DNA from: Pandoraea oxalativorans
GTDB taxonomy: Bacteria; Pseudomonadota; Gammaproteobacteria; Burkholderiales; Burkholderiaceae
NCBI RefSeq assembly: GCF_000972785.3
Contig: NZ_CP011253.3
Span: 4,154,001-4,218,000 of the forward strand
Direction of reading: 5' to 3'
DNA length: 64,000 nt
This document shows, piece after piece, positions 25,879 to 34,599 of this stretch; within the stretch, counting starts at the first letter, position 1, and each line of letters opens with the position of its first letter. Both the position numbers and the translations under genes were made by a program. A model generated the notes under the pieces. The model saw nothing but the letters and a program-made list of their open reading frames with translations. It was not told where the DNA came from and searched no databases.

Positions 25879-27264
25879 TTACTTCTGACGCAACTGCTTG
25901 ACGATCTCGGAGTTCACATCGCCCGCCTGCCCGCCGTAGGCCACGCGCAGGTAGTTGGTCAGCTCGGAGATCTGCGCATCGGTCAGACGTTTGTCGAAGC
26001 CCGGCATGTCCTGCATCGCTTCCAGCCCCGGGAATTTCTGCGCTTCCACACCATCGAGAATCGTGCCGATCAGATTGCGCGGATCCTTCTGACGTACGGT
26101 CGAATTGCCCAGCATCGAGACGGCCACGTGCGGCTTGCCGGTGCCGTCCGCCGCGTGGCATCCGGCGCACACCGCCAGATACATATTGCGTCCCGCCATC
26201 AGCTTGCTCGTGTCCGGGTTCTGCGGCAACGGCGTCGGCGCGGGTGGTGCGTCGCCGAGCAGGTACGTCGAGAGCGAACGCAGGTCGTCCGGCGTGAGGT
26301 ACTGCGTGCTCAGATGCACGACCGGATACATCTCGCCAAACGCCGAGCCTTGGGGCGCAATGCCGGTGCCAAGGAACGTTCGCAGATCCTTCACCGTCCA
26401 GCCGCGTGCCGCCAGCGCCTCAGGCGTCAGATCGGGTGCAGCGATACGCGCGAGCGCAGCGCCGCCGAGCGGCTTCGCCTTGTCCAGTTGACCGAACGTG
26501 CCACGCGGCGTGTGGCATTCCGCGCAGTGGCCCAGCGCGTTGGCGAGATAGCGCCCGCGCAGCCAGTCCGCCGACTGGCCTTTGGACGCATCGGGCAGCG
26601 TGTCCTTGAGGAACATCCAGTCCCATGCGCGCATGGCCATGCGAACGTTGTACGGGAACGAAAGGTCGTGCTTGCGATTAGGCACGGCGGCGGGTTTAAC
26701 CGACATCAGGTAAGCATAGATGGCGTCGCTGTCCGCGCGCGTCATCTGCCGGTAGGACGTGTACGGCATGGCCGGGTACAACGCCTTGTCCGGTGCGATG
26801 CCGTCATGCAACGCGCGGTAGAACTCGTCGGCCGTCCAGCCGCCGATGCCGTTCGCCTTGTCCGGCGTGATGTTCGTGCCGTAGAACGTGCCGAACGGCG
26901 ACTTGAGCGGCACGCCCCCAGCAAACGGCGCACCGTCCCCACGCGTATGGCACGCGGCGCAGTCGGCCGCGCGCGTCAGATACTTGCCGCGAGCGATCAG
27001 CCCGGACGGAGCGGCCGGTGTCGTGGCGGGTGCGGCGGCGGCGGCCGACACCGATGATGCGGACGCCGGGACCGATGCCGCAGCAGGCGCATCCGCCGCC
27101 ATCGCGCTCGTCACGAGCGACGGCACCATCGACGTTTTCGGCTGCGGTGGTTTGCCCGGCTCGGGCGGCTTCGGCGTCGTCGAATCGTTGCACGCACTCA
27201 CAAGCATCACGGCGGCGAGACATGCCGAGCGAACGCTCCATCGGGTGACGCGCGTCAGGTGCAT
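25879..27264 (-). CDS. Triheme cytochrome c subunit of a molybdenum hydroxylase
   Basis: A 461-residue lipoprotein: signal peptide with lipobox 'LVSAC' (Cys25), an Ala/Pro-rich linker to about residue 88, and three haem-binding motifs CAACH (102-106), CAECH (247-251) and CAGCH (366-370). The layout matches the membrane-attached cytochrome subunits (AdhB/GntC type) that accept electrons from periplasmic dehydrogenases. It is last in the operon after the Mo and 2Fe-2S subunits and would pass electrons to the respiratory chain. The ATG at 27264 was chosen because a GAGGG site precedes it; 27279 is possible. Confidence 0.92.
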   Translation of the reverse strand: MHLTRVTRWSVRSACLAAVMLVSACNDSTTPKPPEPGKPPQPKTSMVPSLVTSAMAADAPAAASVPASASSVSAAAAAPATTPAAPSGLIARGKYLTRAADCAACHTRGDGAPFAGGVPLKSPFGTFYGTNITPDKANGIGGWTADEFYRALHDGIAPDKALYPAMPYTSYRQMTRADSDAIYAYLMSVKPAAVPNRKHDLSFPYNVRMAMRAWDWMFLKDTLPDASKGQSADWLRGRYLANALGHCAECHTPRGTFGQLDKAKPLGGAALARIAAPDLTPEALAARGWTVKDLRTFLGTGIAPQGSAFGEMYPVVHLSTQYLTPDDLRSLSTYLLGDAPPAPTPLPQNPDTSKLMAGRNMYLAVCAGCHAADGTGKPHVAVSMLGNSTVRQKDPRNLIGTILDGVEAQKFPGLEAMQDMPGFDKRLTDAQISELTNYLRVAYGGQAGDVNSEIVKQLRQK

Positions 27265-27289
27265 AGCAGTTTCCCTCATTTCGCGCCCC

Positions 27290-27988
27290 TCATTTCGAGT
27301 CCTTGATGCAACCGGGCGTCTTCAGTACGACGTCGCGCACGGCCTCGTAGTAGCGCACGTAGCCCGTGCACCGGCAGATCTGATCGTTCAGTCCTTCGGT
27401 GATCGCACCTTCCAGATCGGCGCGTGCAATCGGGTTGCGCTTCAGTCGCTCGATCAGCACCGTTGCCGCGTTCACGAAGCCAGGCGTGCAGTAGCCACAC
27501 TGAAAGCTGAAGTGATCGAGGAACGCCTGTTGGATGGGGGCGAGCGTGACTTGGCCATCGGCGTCACGCGTCGCGTGGCCTTCCACCGTACGCACTGTCT
27601 TGCCGTCGAAATAGTTCGCGCCGGTAATGCAGGTGCGCACCGTTTCGCTGGTGCCGTCGGCGTGATCGACGATCACCACGCAGGCGTGGCAGATGCCCTG
27701 ACCGCAGCCCAGACGCGAGCCGGTCAGGCCCAGCGTCTCGTGCAGGAAGTCGATCATCATGAGACCGGCGGGTACGTCCATCGGACCGTGCGACTCGCCG
27801 TTAATCTTGACCGTCACGGGCAACGTCTCCCACGGCTTCTTGCCGCTGGCGGGCGCAGGCGATGCAGCGGGGACAGCCGGTGCTGCGGCAGCGGCACTCG
27901 CCGCGCTCGCGATGTTCATTGGGGCTTCGGCGCCTGAGGCCGCGTTCGCATTCGACGCGGCCTGCGGTGCGCTACTCGTATCCGTCAT
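27290..27988 (-). CDS. 2Fe-2S subunit of a xanthine dehydrogenase-family enzyme
   Basis: A 232-residue protein. Residues 1-50 are an unusual Ala/Pro/Ser-rich extension. The ferredoxin domain has the plant-type cluster Cys95, Cys100, Cys103 and Cys120 ('CGQGICHAC'); the helical domain binds the second cluster with Cys164-x-x-Cys167 and Cys205-x-Cys207 ('CGYCTPG', 'CRCTGY'). It transfers electrons from the Mo site to the cytochrome subunit. The 4-base overlap with the Mo-subunit stop shows translational coupling. It lacks a signal peptide of its own and probably travels with the Tat-exported Mo subunit. Confidence 0.93.
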   Translation of the reverse strand: MTDTSSAPQAASNANAASGAEAPMNIASAASAAAAAPAVPAASPAPASGKKPWETLPVTVKINGESHGPMDVPAGLMMIDFLHETLGLTGSRLGCGQGICHACVVIVDHADGTSETVRTCITGANYFDGKTVRTVEGHATRDADGQVTLAPIQQAFLDHFSFQCGYCTPGFVNAATVLIERLKRNPIARADLEGAITEGLNDQICRCTGYVRYYEAVRDVVLKTPGCIKDSK

Positions 27989-30900
27989 GCCAGTACCTCC
28001 TGGATTTTCTCCGGTGTCACCGGCAACGCTGTAAATCGATGGCCGATCGCGTGCGCGAGGCCGTTCACAATCGCGCCCACCACCGGGATCATCACGACTT
28101 CGGCAATGCCCTTGGGCACGTCCGTCTCGGAGATCGGAGGCAGCACTTCACCTGTCTGCGTCCACACGGCGACGTCCACCGCGCGCGGCAGGTGATAACG
28201 ATTGAAGTTCCACGTGCCGTTGCCGGGGCCGTCTTCGTATAACGGCAGGTACTCGTGCAAGGCGTGACCGATGCCCATCGCAAGACCGCCCTGCAATTGG
28301 CCTGAAACCAGTTGCGGCGAGATCTGATTGCCGCACTCCATGATGGAGTGGTGCGTGAGCAATTCGACCTTGCCCGACGCTTCGTGCACGGACAATCCGA
28401 CGAGCGTGCCCACGGCGCTGTAATACGTCACCGCCGCGTTGTTTCGCTGCACGGGCGGGTAATACACGCGCTTGCGGTCCATCGTGCGATAGCCGGTCGC
28501 GGGCGTGGGGGCCGCCACTTGCTGCCCCGCTGCGGCGGGCTGCGGCGCCCCCTTCGCGCCCTGCGCACCGGACGCCGCCGCCGCTGCCATCGCCGATGAA
28601 GCCGACTTCGCCGGTGCGTTGCCGCTACGGTGTGTACCCTTGGCAGCCGGCGTCTGCGTGGCAGGCGCTTGCGCACCAGCGGCCGATGCGTTGGCCCCGC
28701 CCTTGCCGAAGCGCAGGGCGATGCCGTCGACCGGCAGACGCTGCGTCACGCCGTCTCCCAGATCCCAGTCCGCTTCGGCCCACTGCCAGCGGTTGAAGAC
28801 GTGCACCGTCGCGCCCGTCACGAAGCCCTGCTCGTAGGCCGTCTTCGCCAGCAAGCCGAGCGGCAACGCTTCGAGTCCGGCGGCCGAGAGCTTGCCGTCG
28901 ACCCAGCGGGCATCTTCCGCACGCACGACGAGCGGCGCGGCCTGCCCGCCGCCCAGCCCGCGACGCCAGATCGACAGCGCCGCCGGCCACAGCCCTTGCA
29001 GGAACAGCAGACGCGCCGCTTCGCGCGTGCTGTGCGTGAAATAGAAGGCCGAGTTCGTCGCGCTCGACGGCGACGCATACCCCGGCGACCAGCGCGGATT
29101 GGCGGCGAGTCTGTCCTGATCGGCCTGCGACATCAGATACGGATCGCCGCTGGTCACCACCGGCAATTCGGGCCAGTCGGTGATGGCGATGTGCACCTCG
29201 GTGGCGGGCATGCCGAGCCACTTCGCCACGGCTACGGCCTGCGACGTCGACGTGCCCGTGCCAATTTCGGCCGCCGTGTGATGCAGCGAAATCTTGCCGG
29301 TTTCGTCGAACTCCACGCGCGCGAACGACGTCTCCGCGCCCGTGCCGAAGTCCTTCTGCACGCAGGCAAAACCCACGCCGTAGCGACGCCCCGGGTGCGC
29401 CGCCTCGTACTCGGCCTTTTTCTTGTCGCGCTGCGTCCACAACGGATGCGCCTTCGCGCGTGCGAGCACTTCGTCCACGCGCACCGCACCCGCAGGAATC
29501 GCACCCTGCGTGTTTTTCATGCCCGAGCGCAGCGCGTTCTTGAGACGGAAGTCCATGGCGTCGACGCCAAGTTGCGCCGCCATCTCGTCGATCATCATTT
29601 CGGTCGCGGCCATCGACTGCAAGGTGCCGTAGCCACGCGCCGACCCCGCATCGATGGCGCGCGACGCAATCGCCACGCTTGCCAGATCGCTCTGCGGGAA
29701 GTAATAGATGGACTGGGCCGCCGTCGCGCCCACCATCGCCACCGACGGCGAGAAGTTCATGCGTCCGCCGCCGTTGCACTCCATGTCGGCCGTGAACGCT
29801 TGCAGCATGCCGGTCTCTTTGTCGACGCCGATGCGATAGCGCATCGTGAAGGCGTGACGCTTGAGCGACGTCTGAAACTGCTCGTAACGATCGTTGGCGA
29901 GGCGCACCGGCAAGCCGTCGCCGTACATCGCAGCGGCCAGCCCATAGAACGGCATGTTGTAGTGGCCTTTCGAGCCGTAGCCCACCGTGTAGCACGGATA
30001 GACGATCAGCCGCTTCACCGGGAAATGCCCCTTCGCGGCCATCGCAGCCGCGTTCTCGGCGACTTCGGACGGCGACTGCGTGGGCACCACCATGTGCAGC
30101 GTCTGCGTGGCGGCGTCGTACCAGCAGTTGGCGTTATCGGGTTCGAGCGCCGCCGTGTCGACGGACTGCGTGCGGTACTCGCGCGACATCACCAGCCAGT
30201 TCGCCGGCGGATGCGAGAGCGATTCGCCGATCTTGCCTGCGTACGCCATGCCCTGCTCGTCGAGCTTACCGTGATCGTTACCGTCGGGCCACACCGGCAG
30301 GTGCTTGCGCATCATGCTCGGGAAGATCGGGGCGTCCTTGAGACTGGAGTAAACGTCATCGTCATACGCCGTCTTGCCGCCCACGCGCACGTAACGGAAA
30401 CTGCCCCACGGGTCACGCTCCAGCGGCCCCGTGACGTCGCCGTAGCGAATGATTTCGTCGTGGAACTTGAGCTTGTCCTTGGCGAAGCGAAAACGCGCGA
30501 AGTCGCGATAGACGAGGATGGCGACCGCGTGACCGAGATACGCCGGTGTCTTGCCGACCGGCAACAGCATGTCGTCGCCGTAGAACTCGGGGAACGCGAT
30601 GCCGTCGCGTGCGAGATCCTCTGCCGTCACCACGCGGTCGGGTTGCAGACCGTCGTCCAGGCGCGAGAGATCGAAGCCGAGATATGGACGGTCGGCGAGC
30701 GTCGCGCGTAGCACGAACGCATGCGCCTGCTGCGCGGGCCAGCCCGGCATGTCGCGCGCGCGCACGTCACGCGCAAAGATCTTGCTGCCGGTGACTTTGG
30801 CCGTGCCGTCGATACGGAATTTGGCTTGTCCCCTGGCAGCATCCCAGGCGACCGGCGTGAGGTTCTTGTCCTCGAAGAGCGCCGCGAACGCGCGACTTCC

Positions 30901-31098
30901 CATCGGCGCGATGTACACGGAGATGCCCGCGACGACCGACGCCCTGAGAAAGCCGCGACGCGTCATCGCGAAGCCAGCAGACGCTTCGGGATCGGCGGAA
31001 TTCGGAAGTGTATGGGGGGTTGCGGAAGCAGCGTCATGACGAGCGTCTTCGCTCGACACAGCCGCTGTCGGACAGTGTTTTCTTGGCAGGCGCGGCAT
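27985..31098 (-). CDS. Tat-exported molybdopterin subunit (aldehyde/isoquinoline oxidoreductase type)
   Basis: About 1037 residues from the ATG at 31098, large subunit of the IorB/aldehyde-oxidase group. A twin-arginine signal 'TRRGFLRASVVAGISVYIA' begins at residue 46, so the ATG at 30966 ('MTRRGFLRAS') could be the true start. The Mo-cofactor regions are visible as 'GSARGYGTLQSMAATEMMID', 'GVGFACVQKDFGTGAETSFA' and the C-terminal 'ECGNQISPQLVSGQLQGGLA' and 'PKGIAEVVMIPVVGAIVNGL'. An Ala/Pro/Gly-rich insertion of about 70 residues (near 800-870) interrupts the C-terminal domain. It oxidises aldehydes or N-heterocycles in the periplasm; the exact substrate is unknown. Confidence 0.9.
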   Translation of the reverse strand: MPRLPRKHCPTAAVSSEDARHDAASATPHTLPNSADPEASAGFAMTRRGFLRASVVAGISVYIAPMGSRAFAALFEDKNLTPVAWDAARGQAKFRIDGTAKVTGSKIFARDVRARDMPGWPAQQAHAFVLRATLADRPYLGFDLSRLDDGLQPDRVVTAEDLARDGIAFPEFYGDDMLLPVGKTPAYLGHAVAILVYRDFARFRFAKDKLKFHDEIIRYGDVTGPLERDPWGSFRYVRVGGKTAYDDDVYSSLKDAPIFPSMMRKHLPVWPDGNDHGKLDEQGMAYAGKIGESLSHPPANWLVMSREYRTQSVDTAALEPDNANCWYDAATQTLHMVVPTQSPSEVAENAAAMAAKGHFPVKRLIVYPCYTVGYGSKGHYNMPFYGLAAAMYGDGLPVRLANDRYEQFQTSLKRHAFTMRYRIGVDKETGMLQAFTADMECNGGGRMNFSPSVAMVGATAAQSIYYFPQSDLASVAIASRAIDAGSARGYGTLQSMAATEMMIDEMAAQLGVDAMDFRLKNALRSGMKNTQGAIPAGAVRVDEVLARAKAHPLWTQRDKKKAEYEAAHPGRRYGVGFACVQKDFGTGAETSFARVEFDETGKISLHHTAAEIGTGTSTSQAVAVAKWLGMPATEVHIAITDWPELPVVTSGDPYLMSQADQDRLAANPRWSPGYASPSSATNSAFYFTHSTREAARLLFLQGLWPAALSIWRRGLGGGQAAPLVVRAEDARWVDGKLSAAGLEALPLGLLAKTAYEQGFVTGATVHVFNRWQWAEADWDLGDGVTQRLPVDGIALRFGKGGANASAAGAQAPATQTPAAKGTHRSGNAPAKSASSAMAAAAASGAQGAKGAPQPAAAGQQVAAPTPATGYRTMDRKRVYYPPVQRNNAAVTYYSAVGTLVGLSVHEASGKVELLTHHSIMECGNQISPQLVSGQLQGGLAMGIGHALHEYLPLYEDGPGNGTWNFNRYHLPRAVDVAVWTQTGEVLPPISETDVPKGIAEVVMIPVVGAIVNGLAHAIGHRFTALPVTPEKIQEVLA

Positions 31099-31576
31099 AT
31101 GCGTTCCGTCCGTCTTGTTTTGGGGGGACGTGCCACGATCACCATTGCGGCCCTGCAACTCCCGAACGACAAAACGGCACTGCAACGATTCACGCGGTCA
31201 CCACGGAAAACACGACGCCGCTGACCCACGATGCATGTTCGCAATGCGTAACATTCGCGTGCCGTGATGCGCTCGTGAAGTTCTATAAGAACACGCTTCA
31301 TGAGTGACACCGGACGTTTCAAGCCTACACGCCACCTCTGAGATTGACAAGATTTGACATGACGCACCGCGTGAGAACGCACGCGCTGTGCAACGCACGG
31401 CGCACCGTGCGACGAGCGCGTGCAGGCGACATTCGCCTCGCGTGATGTTGCCTATGTCCAATGAGAAATGCCGCTATATCCGATGGGACACAGCGGCATC
31501 GAAGCGATGGTGCGGTGCGGCTTTTTTGTTGCGCGCGAGCGGTCGCGGCGATGGCGCGCGGTACGCGCGCGAGGTA
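31099..31576. other. Non-coding spacer (Mo-subunit promoter side / GNAT 3' side)
   Basis: This 478-base stretch has no convincing gene. It should hold the promoter of the molybdenum hydroxylase operon (reading left); no strong -35/-10 pair stands out. Near its right end the dyad ATGCCGCT (31468-31475) / AGCGGCAT (31492-31499) could terminate the GNAT gene, which ends at 31577. Confidence 0.5.
31468..31499 (-). terminator. Possible terminator of the GNAT gene
   Basis: An 8-base perfect stem ATGCCGCT / AGCGGCAT with a 16-base loop, 78-109 bases past the GNAT stop; on the minus strand it is followed by TTCTCATT. The large loop and short T-run make it a weak candidate. Confidence 0.35.
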
Positions 31577-32098
31577 TCAGGCAATACGCAATTCCATGCA
31601 CGTCAGATCGAGCCAGCGACCGAACTTCGTGCCCACTTCGCTGAAGGTGCCGACCCGCCGAAAGCCCAGCTTTTCGTGCAGACGAATCGACGATGTGTTC
31701 TGCGCTTCGATGGCCGCAATCATCACGTGGACGTCGAGGGCACGGGCGCGCTCGATCAGTGCGCGCATAAGCGCCTCACCGATGCCGCCGCCGCGCGCAT
31801 TCTTGTCGATATAGATCGAATGCTCGACGGTGTGACGGTAGCCGTCGAACGCGCGCCAGTCGCCGAACGATGCGTAGCCGAGCGTCTTGCCGTCGCGCTC
31901 GGCGACGATCACCGGGTACCCGCGCTTCAGACGCGCCGCCAGCCACTCGCGACGACTCTCCAGATCCACCAGGATCTCGTTCCAGATGGCTGTCGTGTGC
32001 TCGACGGCATCGTTGTATATGTCGCGGATCACGGGAAGATCGGCATCGAGGGCGTCGCGGATCGTCAGCGTCGTCAGCGCACGGGTCGGGGAAGTCAT
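31577..32098 (-). CDS. GNAT acetyltransferase, PAT/MnaT-like
   Basis: A 173-residue acetyltransferase resembling phosphinothricin/L-amino-acid N-acetyltransferases. It opens 'TIRDALDADLPVIRDIYNDA', then 'AERDGKTLGYASFGDWR', the acetyl-CoA loop 'KNARGGGIGEALMRALIERA' and 'HEKLGFRRVGTFSEVGTKFG', ending 'WLDLTCMELRIA'. It probably acetylates the amino group of a small molecule (methionine derivatives or herbicide-like glutamate analogues are substrates in this family). It is divergent from the XRE-cupin regulator gene. Confidence 0.9.
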   Translation of the reverse strand: MTSPTRALTTLTIRDALDADLPVIRDIYNDAVEHTTAIWNEILVDLESRREWLAARLKRGYPVIVAERDGKTLGYASFGDWRAFDGYRHTVEHSIYIDKNARGGGIGEALMRALIERARALDVHVMIAAIEAQNTSSIRLHEKLGFRRVGTFSEVGTKFGRWLDLTCMELRIA

Positions 32099-32196
32099 AT
32101 CAGTGGTCCTGCAAGCAAGGTGCCGTCGGTGGACGGCTCAGTCAGCCCATTGGCAACACGTCGGGTCACGCTTCGGCAATGCATCGAGTGACATCT

Positions 32197-32226
32197 AGTT
32201 TACTAGAAATTAATTTCCATTAAACT
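32197..32226. promoter_or_regulatory. Operator-like dyad before the XRE-cupin gene
   Basis: An imperfect 30-base dyad with outer arms AGTTTA / TAAACT and a perfect centre GAAATTAATTTC lies 8 bases upstream of the XRE start and about 100 bases upstream of the divergent GNAT gene. It also contains near-direct repeats ACTAGAA and ACTGGAA. XRE-family regulators commonly bind such AT-rich dyads in their own promoters, so autoregulation is likely. Confidence 0.55.
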
Positions 32227-32233
32227 GGAATTC

Positions 32234-32824
32234 ATGGATATCAACGAACGCATTGCCCGTCACGTACGCGACCTGCGCAGCGAGCGCGGCTATTCCCTCG
32301 ACACGTTGGCGGAGCGCAGCGGCGTGAGTCGCTCGAGTATCTCGCTCATCGAGCGTGCGCAAACGAGCCCGACGGCCAATGTGCTGGAAAAGCTCGCCAC
32401 GGCGCTCGACGTCACGCTGGCTTCGCTCTTCGACGCCCACGCGAAGGACGACAAGCCGCCCTCGCCGCTCGCCCGTCGTGCCGATCAGCCGGTGTGGACC
32501 GATCCGGATTCCGGCTATGTGAGACGCAACCTCTCGCCAGCCCAACCGTCACCGCTCCAGTTCGTGGAAGTGCATTTCCCGCCGGGCGAGCGTGTCGCCT
32601 ACGACACCGGCGCGCGAGACAACGAAGTCTGGCAGCAGATCTGGGTCGTCGACGGCACCATCGAAATCACGCTCGGCGACACCACGTGGCGACTCGATAC
32701 CGGCGATTGCCTGGCGATGCGCCTCGATCAACCGATCGGCTTTCATAATCCTGCGTCGGCCACTGCCCGCTATCTCGTCGGGCTCGTGACGCTGCCGTTC
32801 GTCGCTCCCCGGAGAATGCCCTGA
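32234..32824 (+). CDS. XRE-family regulator with cupin sensor domain
   Basis: A 196-residue two-domain regulator. The HTH (about 1-65) includes 'RSERGYSLDTLAERSGVSRS' and 'ISLIERAQTSPTANVLEKLA'; a short linker leads to a C-terminal cupin_2 domain ('EVHFPPGERVAYDTGARDNE', 'GTIEITLGDTTWRLDTGDCL', 'AMRLDQPIGFHNP'). These proteins sense small ligands such as amino acids or polyamines. Its TGA overlaps the start of the next GNAT gene by one base (TGATG), so the two are coupled. Confidence 0.93.
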   Translation: MDINERIARHVRDLRSERGYSLDTLAERSGVSRSSISLIERAQTSPTANVLEKLATALDVTLASLFDAHAKDDKPPSPLARRADQPVWTDPDSGYVRRNLSPAQPSPLQFVEVHFPPGERVAYDTGARDNEVWQQIWVVDGTIEITLGDTTWRLDTGDCLAMRLDQPIGFHNPASATARYLVGLVTLPFVAPRRMP

Positions 32825-33423
32825 TGCCCCGCGACACCGCCCTTCCTGTCACCCCCACTGCACCCGGGAAAATCGTCGTTGAACAACTCGATGGCGATCA
32901 GGCGCTCGCCGTCGTCGATGCGCTGACCGACGTGCTGATCGATTGCGTCGAAGGCGGCGCGTCGGTGAGCTTCATGTTGCCGCTCACGCGTGAGCGCGCG
33001 ACGGCGTTCTGGCGCAAGGTGGCAGCAAGCGTCGGTCGCGGAGAACGGGTGTTGCTCGTGGCGCGTCATAAAGCGCCGAGGGCGCGCGGTGCGCCCGGCG
33101 CACAAGACGACGGCGCAATCGTCGGCACGGTGCAACTGGTCCTCGATCTGCCTGAGAATCAGCCGCATCGCGCCGACGTCGCCAAGATGCTCGTGCACCG
33201 TTCTGCACGACGTCAGGGGGTCGCGGCGCAACTGATGGCTGCGCTGGACGACGTCGCACGTGCCTTCGATCGCCACGTGCTGGTACTGGACACCGTCACC
33301 GGCGGCGATGCCGAGCGCCTCTACCAGCGCAGCGGCTGGCAGCGCGCGGGCGACGTGCCGAAGTTCGCCCTCATGCCTGACGGCGGTTTCTGCGCGACAA
33401 CGTTCTATTACAAGCACCTCTGA
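32824..33423 (+). CDS. GNAT acetyltransferase coupled to XRE-cupin regulator
   Basis: A 199-residue acetyltransferase with the acetyl-CoA site 'VHRSARRQGVAAQLMAALDD', followed by 'VLDTVTGGDAERLYQRSGWQ' and the tail 'FALMPDGGFCATTFYYK'. The N-terminal region up to 'FMLPLTRERATAFWRKVAA' is typical of GNAT enzymes paired with XRE-cupin proteins. Substrate unknown. The start codon overlaps the preceding stop by one base. It is convergent with the hydrolase gene, 24 bases away. Confidence 0.9.
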   Translation: MPRDTALPVTPTAPGKIVVEQLDGDQALAVVDALTDVLIDCVEGGASVSFMLPLTRERATAFWRKVAASVGRGERVLLVARHKAPRARGAPGAQDDGAIVGTVQLVLDLPENQPHRADVAKMLVHRSARRQGVAAQLMAALDDVARAFDRHVLVLDTVTGGDAERLYQRSGWQRAGDVPKFALMPDGGFCATTFYYKHL

Positions 33424-33447
33424 CGCCGCCCGCCACCGACACGTCCG

Positions 33448-34599
33448 TCAGCGCAGCGCCGCCAGTCCGGCCAGCAGCGCCCTGTGAAACGCCACCGGGT
33501 CCTGCATCTGCGGGGCATGCCCCAGATCGGGGAATTCGACGAGCGTGGAACCGGGAACTCGGGCTTGCGTCGTTTTGGCCAGCTCGGCGTAGTGCCCGAC
33601 GCGCGCCTGCACCTCTGGCGGTGAGAAATCCTTGCCGATGGCGGTGGTGTCCTTGTCACCGATCATCAGCAACGTCGGCACGCGAATCTGCCCGAGTTCG
33701 TACACGACTGGTTGCGTATAGATCATGTCGTAGAGCAACGCCGAATTCCACGCGACGATGCGCTTGCCCGGGCCGCGGTACATCCCTGCGAGCATCTGCA
33801 CCCACGGCTCGTAGCGCTCGCTCCATTGTCCGGCGTAGTACGTCGCTTGTTCATAGCGACGGATGCCCGGGGCGCTCGTGCGCAACTCGCGGTCAAACCA
33901 CTCGTCCACCGTCTTCGACGGCACCCCCATCGCCTTCCAGTCTTCCAGACCGATAGGATTGACGAGCACCAGTTGCTGCGTCTCATCCGGATACATCAGC
34001 GCGTAGCGCGCCGCCAGCATGCCGCCGGTGGAATGCCCGACGACGGTCGCCGTCTCGATACCCAGCGACGCGAGCAATGCATGCGTGTTGTTCGCCAGTT
34101 GCTGGAAGCTGTACTGATACTGCGCGGGCTTGCTCGATTTGCAGAAGCCGATCTGATCCGGCGCGATGACGCGGTAGCCCGCGCCCGATAACGTGTCGAT
34201 CGTCTCCCTCCAGGTCGCCGCGCAGAAATTCTTGCCATGCAGCAGGACGACGGTCCGGCCATTCGGCTGCGACGGCTTCACGTCGAGATAGACCATATGC
34301 AGCGGCGTGCGCTGCGACGTGAAGTCGAAGCGATTGACCGGATACGGATAGTCGAAGCCCTGCAATTCCGGACCGTAAGCGGGACCGGCGTTGCTGTCGG
34401 GACTGGCCCTGGCATTCAGCGGACCGCTCGCCGAGGCATTCGCCGGGGGAGCGCTGGCCGGGAGCGTGGGCGCGGCACTTGCCGCCCCCGCCTCGCTTGC
34501 GGCGACGAGCGAAGTGAAACCGACGAGCGCACCGGCGCGCAGGGTCGCAACGACGTATCGCGACAAACGGTGCATGCACTGGGAGAGCGATGAAGGCAT
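33448..34599 (-). CDS. Exported alpha/beta hydrolase
   Basis: A 383-residue secreted hydrolase. A signal peptide (hydrophobic segment about 15-38 ending 'GAASA') is followed by an Ala/Pro-rich spacer. The catalytic fold contains 'VVLLHGKNFCAATWRETID', the nucleophile elbow 'VVGHSTGGMLAARYA', 'VPTLLMIGDKDTTAIG' (acid) and 'PDLGHAPQMQDP' (His). It resembles epoxide hydrolase/esterase-type proteins; the substrate is not known. The ATG at 34599 or 34575 could be the start. Monocistronic by position. Confidence 0.88.
   Translation of the reverse strand: MPSSLSQCMHRLSRYVVATLRAGALVGFTSLVAASEAGAASAAPTLPASAPPANASASGPLNARASPDSNAGPAYGPELQGFDYPYPVNRFDFTSQRTPLHMVYLDVKPSQPNGRTVVLLHGKNFCAATWRETIDTLSGAGYRVIAPDQIGFCKSSKPAQYQYSFQQLANNTHALLASLGIETATVVGHSTGGMLAARYALMYPDETQQLVLVNPIGLEDWKAMGVPSKTVDEWFDRELRTSAPGIRRYEQATYYAGQWSERYEPWVQMLAGMYRGPGKRIVAWNSALLYDMIYTQPVVYELGQIRVPTLLMIGDKDTTAIGKDFSPPEVQARVGHYAELAKTTQARVPGSTLVEFPDLGHAPQMQDPVAFHRALLAGLAALR

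Noticed and set aside
25063..27057. 664-codon plus-strand frame across the WYL regulator and cytochrome genes
   Set aside because: It runs antisense to two well-supported genes and has Arg/Ala/Gln-biased composition with no recognisable domain.
28630..30711. 693-codon plus-strand frame opposite the Mo-subunit gene
   Set aside because: Antisense shadow of the molybdopterin subunit; Arg/His-rich with no motif.
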